Below are positions 59,093 through 64,000 of a DNA stretch of 64,000 nt, piece by piece. Below the pieces are notes generated by a model, which worked only from the letters and a program-made list of their open reading frames with translations, ran no database searches and had not been told where the DNA came from. A program made the translations under genes and the position numbers. The stretch is from G963668185 sp965116985 (GTDB lineage Bacteria > Chloroflexota > Dehalococcoidia > Lucifugimonadales > G963668185), in NCBI GenBank assembly GCA_965116985.1, contig OZ220745.1, positions 2,666,001 to 2,730,000 on the forward strand. Reading direction: 5' to 3'. Within the stretch, counting starts at the first letter, position 1, and each line of letters starts with the position of its first letter.

Positions 59093-60424
59093 CTATTCCA
59101 GTCTGCGGACTTGCTTCTGCGTGATGAGCACCAATGTGGCTATCAAGGCAAGAAGTCCGGCCAGGAATCCGATTGTCGCCTGGCCTCCGAAGTACTCGAT
59201 TGCGTATCCGGCCGGCAGCACGGCGAGTGGCATGAGGCCGAAGTTCATCATGAACACGCTGGAGACCCGGCCACGGTACTGGTCATCGACGTTCTCCATG
59301 ATCAGCGTCATGCTGATTGTCCAGCGGGTGGCTTCGCCGAGGCCCATGATTATCATGATGCCGGCAGCAGCGTAGTAGACGGGGATTGCGGCAACCATCG
59401 CCAGGCCTATGGCGGTAACGAAGCTGCCCAGGATGAGCAGCATGCCGCGTTTCCACCTTCCAAGCTGAGCGATCACCAGCGCACCGATCAGCGAACCGAG
59501 GCCCATGAGGCTGATGAGCAGGCCCATCGCGTCGGCTTCCCTCTCGTATATGTCCACCACAAAGACGGGCATCAGCGCGCGGAAGGGCCAGCTCAGCAGG
59601 GTCGCCATGAGACCGACCGCGAGCAGGACCAGGATAAGCCGGTTCCGGAGCAGGTAGCGCAGACCGTCCATGATGTCGACAGCCACGGTCCCGGCGGTCG
59701 CCCTGGCGTCCGTCGGCCTTGGCGGGACGGGCCGGACCATCGTCGTGAACGTGACTGCCAGGACATGGAGCGAGGCGATAACGACGTACACGCCCCCGGG
59801 CCCGAGCCAGGCGTAGAGGAATCCCGCTAAGGCGGGTGCGACCAGCGTCATGGAAGAGAACGCGGCGGAGTTGATGGCCATCGCGTTTGTGAATTCGTCC
59901 CTGCTTACGAGCTGAGGGATGATCGCCTGGCGGGCGGGCATCATGAAGGCGAAGAGGCTACCTTCAATGAGGGCCATGAAAAAGAGGTGCTGCCAGGTCA
60001 CGGTCTCGGTGAAGATGGAGACGGCGATGAATGTGGACGCCCCCAGCTGAATTACCTGGCACAGCTGGATAACGCGCCTGCGGTCGATCCTGTCGGCAAG
60101 CGCGCCGCCGAAGAGAGCCAGGCCGAGCGTTGGAATTGCGAAGCCGGTCTCGACGAGGCCGAGCAGGCGTGCGTCGTTTGTGATGTCGTAGACCAGGTAG
60201 CCGATGGCGAGCATCTCCATCTGAACACCGCCCATCATTGCCAGCATTCCCAACCACAGGTATCTGAAGTCCCTGTTCGCAAGGGACGAGAAGGTCCTGA
60301 GCATGGGGTGACGCCAGAAGGAGGAGGGGCGCGCGGGAATGTCCGTGGCCTGGGCTGCCGAAGCGGCTGCCGGCGGGGCCTGGACGGCTACGGTCTGATC
60401 TGGTTGCTGCTGATCATTGGCCAT
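59093..60424 (-). CDS. MFS exporter, MFS_3/EntS-like (copy 2)
   Basis: 443 residues and a tandem paralogue of the previous gene: YLWLGMLAMMGGVQMEMLAI, LALFGGALADRIDRRRVIQL, IEGSLFAFMMPARQAIIPQL and PLAVLPAGYAIEYFGGQATI align with it block for block. An Ala/Pro/Gln-rich head of about 35 residues precedes the first TM. It is the first gene of a three-gene unit (exporter, exporter, methyltransferase) and lies directly downstream of a 42-base tandem repeat carrying promoter-like boxes. The two exporters may form a heterodimer or have different cargo. Confidence 0.87.
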   Translation of the reverse strand: MANDQQQPDQTVAVQAPPAAASAAQATDIPARPSSFWRHPMLRTFSSLANRDFRYLWLGMLAMMGGVQMEMLAIGYLVYDITNDARLLGLVETGFAIPTLGLALFGGALADRIDRRRVIQLCQVIQLGASTFIAVSIFTETVTWQHLFFMALIEGSLFAFMMPARQAIIPQLVSRDEFTNAMAINSAAFSSMTLVAPALAGFLYAWLGPGGVYVVIASLHVLAVTFTTMVRPVPPRPTDARATAGTVAVDIMDGLRYLLRNRLILVLLAVGLMATLLSWPFRALMPVFVVDIYEREADAMGLLISLMGLGSLIGALVIAQLGRWKRGMLLILGSFVTAIGLAMVAAIPVYYAAAGIMIIMGLGEATRWTISMTLIMENVDDQYRGRVSSVFMMNFGLMPLAVLPAGYAIEYFGGQATIGFLAGLLALIATLVLITQKQVRRLE

Positions 60425-60461
60425 ATATTAGGATCGCGCGCGGGCGATGAGCGATGAATTG

Positions 60462-60550
60462 ACGATAGAGGCGCGCAGGGCCTACGTCAACGAATCTCGC
60501 CCTCAGATAGAGGCGCGCAGGGCCTACGTCAACGAATCTCGCCCTCAGAT
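60462..60550 (-). repeat. 42-bp tandem repeat, each unit a promoter-like sequence
   Basis: Two full units at 60464-60505 and 60506-60547 and the start of a third are identical. Read on the minus strand each has TTGACG (plus 60485-60490 and 60527-60532), 17 bases, then TATCGT or TATCTG (plus 60462-60467 and 60504-60509). The exporter operon starts at 60424. The plus-strand translation (repeats of IEARRAYVNESRPQ) is a chance frame. Confidence 0.6.
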
Positions 60551-60581
60551 AGGGGCGAGATGGGCAGGTGAATTCCGAGGG

Positions 60582-61940
60582 CTACTTGACGGCCAGGAGG
60601 TCTATGGCGAGGGCCAGCATGATCTTGGTTCCGGTCACGAGGCTGCGTATGCCGATGGACTCATCGGTGCCGTGGGCCCTGCTAAGCATAGGATCGTCGT
60701 CCGGATCGGAGCCTGAGAAGCCGTAGGTGATGGTGCCGAGCGGGCGCGTGAATCGGGAGTCTGTGAAGCCGGTGCTGACGGCAGGGACGAAGCGCACGTC
60801 CGGCCTGTCCGTGGCGAGCGCGGTGGCCTCCTGGATGCTGCCGGCGAAGTCTGTCTCGAAGTCCGAGGAGTTCGGAACTGCCATGTAGTCGATCTCGTAG
60901 CTGACGCCGGGGATGCCGCTGAGGATCGTGTCCAGCTCTCCCCGCAGGTAGTCGTCGTCCTGATGGGGGAGAGTGCGAACGTCGCATGTCAGGCGGACGG
61001 ACTCAGGGACGCTGTTGGACTTGATGCCGCCGCTGATCATGGTGGGGGTGAGCGTCATCCTGGAGAGCGCCCTCAGCATGGAGGCGAACCTGGGATTGTC
61101 CGGCTCGACCTCGGCGATGATGTCGTCCACGTTCTCTGCGGAAGGCCGGTGCTCGATGGCGAAGTTCGAAAGGTGCTGGAACAGGCTCGTGGATGTGTCG
61201 CGCTCGGGTTCGTAGGTTTCGATGCGCGAGAGGACCTGTGTCAGGCGGTACATGGCGTTGGTGCCCTGCCAGGGCACTGAGGCGTGGGAGCTCGTGCCGC
61301 GAACGTCGATTTCCACCTGGAGGCGGCCCTTTTCGCCGACGCCGAGGACGTACGTCAGGCCGCCGGCGGCCTCTATTGGGGTGCCGCCACCCTCGTTGAC
61401 GGCGACGGGCGCGGCGATCAGGTCCGGATGGTGCTCGGCTAGCCAGCCGAAGCCGTAGCGGCCGCCGTGCTCTTCGTCTGCGCCGGACGTGAGGACGAGG
61501 CTGTCCTCAAGCTCGATGCCGTTGCGCTTCAGGAGGCGCATGGCGTAGAGCTGGGCGGAGAGGAGGCCCTTGCAGTCGGAGGCGCCGCGTCCGTATATGC
61601 GGCCATCGGCGATGGTTGCGCTGAAGGGCGGGAACCGCCATCTCTCCTCTTCCTCGACGGGGACGACGTCTGTGTGGGACATGAACATGAGGCCGTTCTT
61701 TCCGGAGCGGCCCGGGATGTTCGAGATGAGGTTGCCCCTGTTGGGAGCGGCCTCGAGGATTTGGCTCTCGATGCCGTCCTCGGCGAGCCAGTCTCGGGCG
61801 TACTCGCAGACCGGCGTCTCGTCGCCCGTCGGCATAAACCCGGTGTTGACGGAGGGGATGCGGACTAGCGCCTGGTGCAGCGCGATGATCTCCTCTTCTT
61901 CGCGGTCAACCTGGGCGAATAGGTCAGCGAGTTCAGTCAT
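60582..61940 (-). CDS. M20 family metallopeptidase (ArgE/DapE/CPG2 type)
   Basis: 452 residues from ATG at 61940 with GGAGG five bases upstream; the frame open to 62099 is not needed. Two-zinc exopeptidase pattern: GLMFMSHTDVVPVEEEERWR, GRIYGRGASDCKGLLSAQLY, LTSGADEEHGGRYGFGWLAE, with a dimerisation lid containing EIDVRGTSSHASVPWQGTNA and a closing DDDPMLSRAHGTDESIG. Family members remove acyl groups or C-terminal residues from amino acids and dipeptides. Substrate not predictable. Confidence 0.92.
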   Translation of the reverse strand: MTELADLFAQVDREEEEIIALHQALVRIPSVNTGFMPTGDETPVCEYARDWLAEDGIESQILEAAPNRGNLISNIPGRSGKNGLMFMSHTDVVPVEEEERWRFPPFSATIADGRIYGRGASDCKGLLSAQLYAMRLLKRNGIELEDSLVLTSGADEEHGGRYGFGWLAEHHPDLIAAPVAVNEGGGTPIEAAGGLTYVLGVGEKGRLQVEIDVRGTSSHASVPWQGTNAMYRLTQVLSRIETYEPERDTSTSLFQHLSNFAIEHRPSAENVDDIIAEVEPDNPRFASMLRALSRMTLTPTMISGGIKSNSVPESVRLTCDVRTLPHQDDDYLRGELDTILSGIPGVSYEIDYMAVPNSSDFETDFAGSIQEATALATDRPDVRFVPAVSTGFTDSRFTRPLGTITYGFSGSDPDDDPMLSRAHGTDESIGIRSLVTGTKIMLALAIDLLAVK

Positions 61941-62073
61941 TGGTGCCTCCGTGTTGGCGTCCGCGTGAGGCCGGCGCGGTCGACACTGTAGCAAAGCAAG
62001 AGCGCGAGTTGCCAGACGAGCCGGCGCAGGTCTGAATTCCCGGGCTCCGCCGCCGGAGAAAAATGAAAGAGGT

Positions 62074-62206
62074 GTGACATTCCGGGACTCTTGGGACATT
62101 TCGTAGCTGGAGCGCTGCCGTGCGCGTCACCGTATTGACCCGAAAGTACTACTGGAATGTCCCGAAACTGTCCCAAAAACGTGCGATTCTGTCCCAAACC
62201 TGTCCT
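62074..62206. promoter_or_regulatory. Array of TGTCCC sites with helical spacing
   Basis: TGTCCC begins at 62158, 62169 and 62190, and TGTCCT at 62201: steps of 11, 21 and 11 bases, about one, two and one turn of DNA. The inverse GGGACA is at 62093-62098 and a weaker GTGACATTCC near 62074-62083; GGAATGTCCC (62154-62163) is the complement of GGGACATTCC. The region is between the M20 peptidase and the sigma factor. The remaining bases of 61941-62656 show no gene; 62415-62480 hold a decayed repeat fragment. Confidence 0.5.
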
Positions 62207-62656
62207 AGCTGAGAGGCTTGGGCATCCCCGCCGCGCGTGGGTGCGTCCGAGGTGTAATTTGTCGTTCATACAGCCATAATAGCACACTCGTTCGCTGAGT
62301 GGAAGTGGCGGGCGGCATGGACTGCCGTATGGGTGTAGTGGCGCACGCCGTGACGTCTGAGATCTCTCGAGAGACTCAGAATTGTAGATGTCGGGGGAGG
62401 TTGGCGGCTGGCGCAAGTGCCTTCGACTAGCCCCTTCGGCAAGATCAGGACGGCGTCAAGGCGAACAGGTTGGGGCAAGCGATGCCGGACAAAGGGATCT
62501 TCCGCAGAACCGGCAACGGGGAGGGTGAAGAGTGTGGCTGTGGGCGTGGTCTGGCTCCCGGCGGTCTGATGTTGGCAGTTCTCATGGAACGATTTTGGGG
62601 GACGGCGCATATTATCTAGTGAAGCTTTATCCGGGGACGGCCTCGAGGTCTGAACT

Positions 62657-63205
62657 GTGAACGACGACGAAGCCATCGGGCAGTGCAAGGAAGGCCATCG
62701 CGACGCCTTCCGCCACCTGGTGGAACGATACAAGGACGTGCTGTTCGGCACTGCGGTGCTGATGACGGGCAATCGCGCCGTTTCCGAGGAGATTGTGCAG
62801 GAGGCGCTGCTTTCGGCCTGGCGCGGGATCGGAGGGTTCAAGAGCGGCCGGCCCTTCAAGCCCTGGGTTGTGCGCATTCTGGTCAACGAGGTTTTGGCAC
62901 GGCAGCGAAGGAAGGCAGTTCCGACTGTGCCGATCTCCGACACGGAGCTCGCCGCCGTCTCGTCTGAAGACGGAGAGCCGGAAGACTTCGAGAGCAGGGC
63001 ACTTGTAAGGCAGGCGATTTCCGATCTTGTACCAGAACAGAAGCAGGTTGTTGTGCTCAGGTACTTTGCCGAGTTGTCCGTGCCCGAGGTGGCGAGAGCG
63101 ATAGGCGTGAGAGAAGGGACTGTCAAGTCGCGATTGCACCGGGCGCTCGCTCGACTGCGGGAGAGCCTGGGGGAGGCCGGGAAGGAGGTTGTCTGTCATG
63201 CGTAG
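62657..63205 (+). CDS. ECF-type sigma-70 family RNA polymerase sigma factor
   Basis: 182 residues from a GTG with GAGG eight bases upstream. Region 2 is DAFRHLVERYKDVLFGTAVL through EEIVQEALLSAWRGI; region 4 is LVPEQKQVVVLRYFAELSVP and VARAIGVREGTVKSRLHRAL, the helix-turn-helix that reads the -35 box. The region 3 is absent, as in ECF factors. Its stop overlaps the next gene's start by eight bases; that gene codes a single-pass membrane protein whose cytoplasmic head could hold the sigma factor inactive. Confidence 0.92.
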   Translation: MNDDEAIGQCKEGHRDAFRHLVERYKDVLFGTAVLMTGNRAVSEEIVQEALLSAWRGIGGFKSGRPFKPWVVRILVNEVLARQRRKAVPTVPISDTELAAVSSEDGEPEDFESRALVRQAISDLVPEQKQVVVLRYFAELSVPEVARAIGVREGTVKSRLHRALARLRESLGEAGKEVVCHA

Positions 63206-64000
63206 GGAAGATTCCGGCGACAGCGAAATCGAGCGAGTCCTGCACGGACACTTCAGAGCGGAGGCCTCTGGGCTGCGAATGCCACGGGACCCCTGGACCT
63301 GGCTGGAGCGTCGATTAGACCCCGACTATGAGCCTTCGTTGACCGGAGGGTGGTTGGGGGTCAGACTTGGCCGATTAAGATTGACCCCAAGGGCACTGGG
63401 GGCATTGGCGCTGACTAGTTGCGTTGCAGCCTTTGTCGTCGGTGTGTTTTGGGTTTCCTCGAATACAACAGACTACGGGAGCGTTGCGGGCCCTGCAGGG
63501 CCCGCCGGACCTAGTGTTCAATCATCCCCAGAGACCACGGCGTCGAGTGCAGGGCTTACCGCGGAGGAAGTAGACGCGATGATCGCCGAGGCGGTCGCTG
63601 AATCAAGCGACATGCTCTCCGATCAGTTGGCCATGATGGAAAACGGGACGTTGGAAGAAGAAATGGAGGCCATGACGGAGGAGGCGATGGCTTCGGCCGA
63701 AGACACGATTGTCATGGAGGCGATGCCCGAACCTGTGGATGAAGAAGTCTTGATGGAGCCTTCGGCGGAGCCGACCGCCGTAGCGGCGGTCCCGAGTGTG
63801 ACTACCAAGGCGGAATCGGTCCAGCCCGCGGACACGACGTTCCAGGACACCACGCGGCAGCCGTCCGTGTCCACGTGGGAGGACAATGTTTCGACGTTCA
63901 GCCTGGATACGGACCGAACGTCGTACCACCTTGCGCTGAATTGGGCCCGGTCGGGTTACGAGGTGGACCCGGACTCGGTGCGTGCCGAGGAGTGGATAAA
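63198..64000 (+). CDS. YfbK-like von Willebrand-domain membrane protein, 3'-truncated by window
   Basis: The frame opens at ATG 63198 (AGGAGG-like GAAGGAGG upstream) and runs off the window end, so it is partial (267 codons seen). A cytoplasmic head of about 65 residues (MRREDSGDSEIERVLHGHFR) is followed by one TM (ALGALALTSCVAAFVVGVFW, about 75-95), a Ser/Glu/Met-rich acidic spacer of about 130 residues, and then NVSTFSLDTDRTSYHLALNW and SGYEVDPDSVRAEEWI, the N-terminal signature of YfbK-type vWF-A proteins. The vWA domain itself should follow outside the window. Overlap with the sigma gene suggests joint control. Confidence 0.8.
   Translation, partial: MRREDSGDSEIERVLHGHFRAEASGLRMPRDPWTWLERRLDPDYEPSLTGGWLGVRLGRLRLTPRALGALALTSCVAAFVVGVFWVSSNTTDYGSVAGPAGPAGPSVQSSPETTASSAGLTAEEVDAMIAEAVAESSDMLSDQLAMMENGTLEEEMEAMTEEAMASAEDTIVMEAMPEPVDEEVLMEPSAEPTAVAAVPSVTTKAESVQPADTTFQDTTRQPSVSTWEDNVSTFSLDTDRTSYHLALNWARSGYEVDPDSVRAEEWI

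Noticed and set aside
60447..60716. Small plus-strand protein with repeats of IEARRAYVNESRPQ
   Set aside because: The repeat comes from the 42-base tandem DNA unit and the frame overlaps the end of the M20 peptidase gene in antisense.
61941..62099. N-terminal extension of the M20 peptidase
   Set aside because: The added residues match no part of the family and the ATG at 61940 has a strong GGAGG site.

Overview
The window reads as about 64 kb of chromosome from a GC-rich (roughly 60% by eye) Chloroflexota-type bacterium, most like the Dehalococcoidia/SAR202 lineage. That placement is an inference from gene mix and style: frequent GTG/TTG starts, a CofE F420 enzyme, DUF1800/DUF1501 pairs, threonine-proline-rich surface proteins and duplicated FtsX-type permeases. 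No rRNA, tRNA, CRISPR array, transposase or prophage was found.

Layout. 1-7 kb: a truncated DUF3179 protein, an unusual recombinase-SAM/GreA fusion, a cation exchanger, a two-domain FAD/Fe-S 2-hydroxyacid dehydrogenase and alanine dehydrogenase. 7-14 kb: two lipoproteins with thioredoxin folds, a possible 47-residue peptide with its own hairpin, an orphan histidine kinase and a Thr-Pro-rich surface protein. 14-23 kb: an amidohydrolase and two giant FtsX-like permeases with no ATPase beside them. 22.7-24.2 kb: a palindromic repeat cluster and a small basic protein. 24-34 kb: a class III aminotransferase, a crotonase-like enzyme, a homocysteine methyltransferase-like enzyme, a DUF1800/DUF1501/NHL operon, prs and an S9 peptidase. 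34-39.6 kb: secA, polX and an unknown gene in one operon. 39.6-42.9 kb: a dense mosaic of at least three palindromic repeat families surrounding one gene that has a repeat inserted in frame. 43-51 kb (minus strand): copper ATPase, two MaoC-type hotdog proteins, a UvrD/PcrA helicase, the speH-speE polyamine pair and a DRTGG protein. 51-57 kb: an unrecognised coiled-coil protein, TenA, a SufR-like regulator, CofE, FolB, DUF2277 and a flavin-fold protein. 57-62 kb (minus strand): a methyltransferase, two paralogous MFS exporters behind a duplicated promoter-like repeat, and an M20 peptidase. 62-64 kb: an array of TGTCCC sites, an ECF sigma factor and a membrane-anchored YfbK-like protein cut by the window end.

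Most genes are housekeeping or metabolic. The most unusual content is (i) the SAM-GreA fusion, (ii) the repeat mosaic and its invasion of a coding sequence, (iii) phased or repeated short motifs in several upstream regions, and (iv) the lone 580-residue coiled-coil protein.
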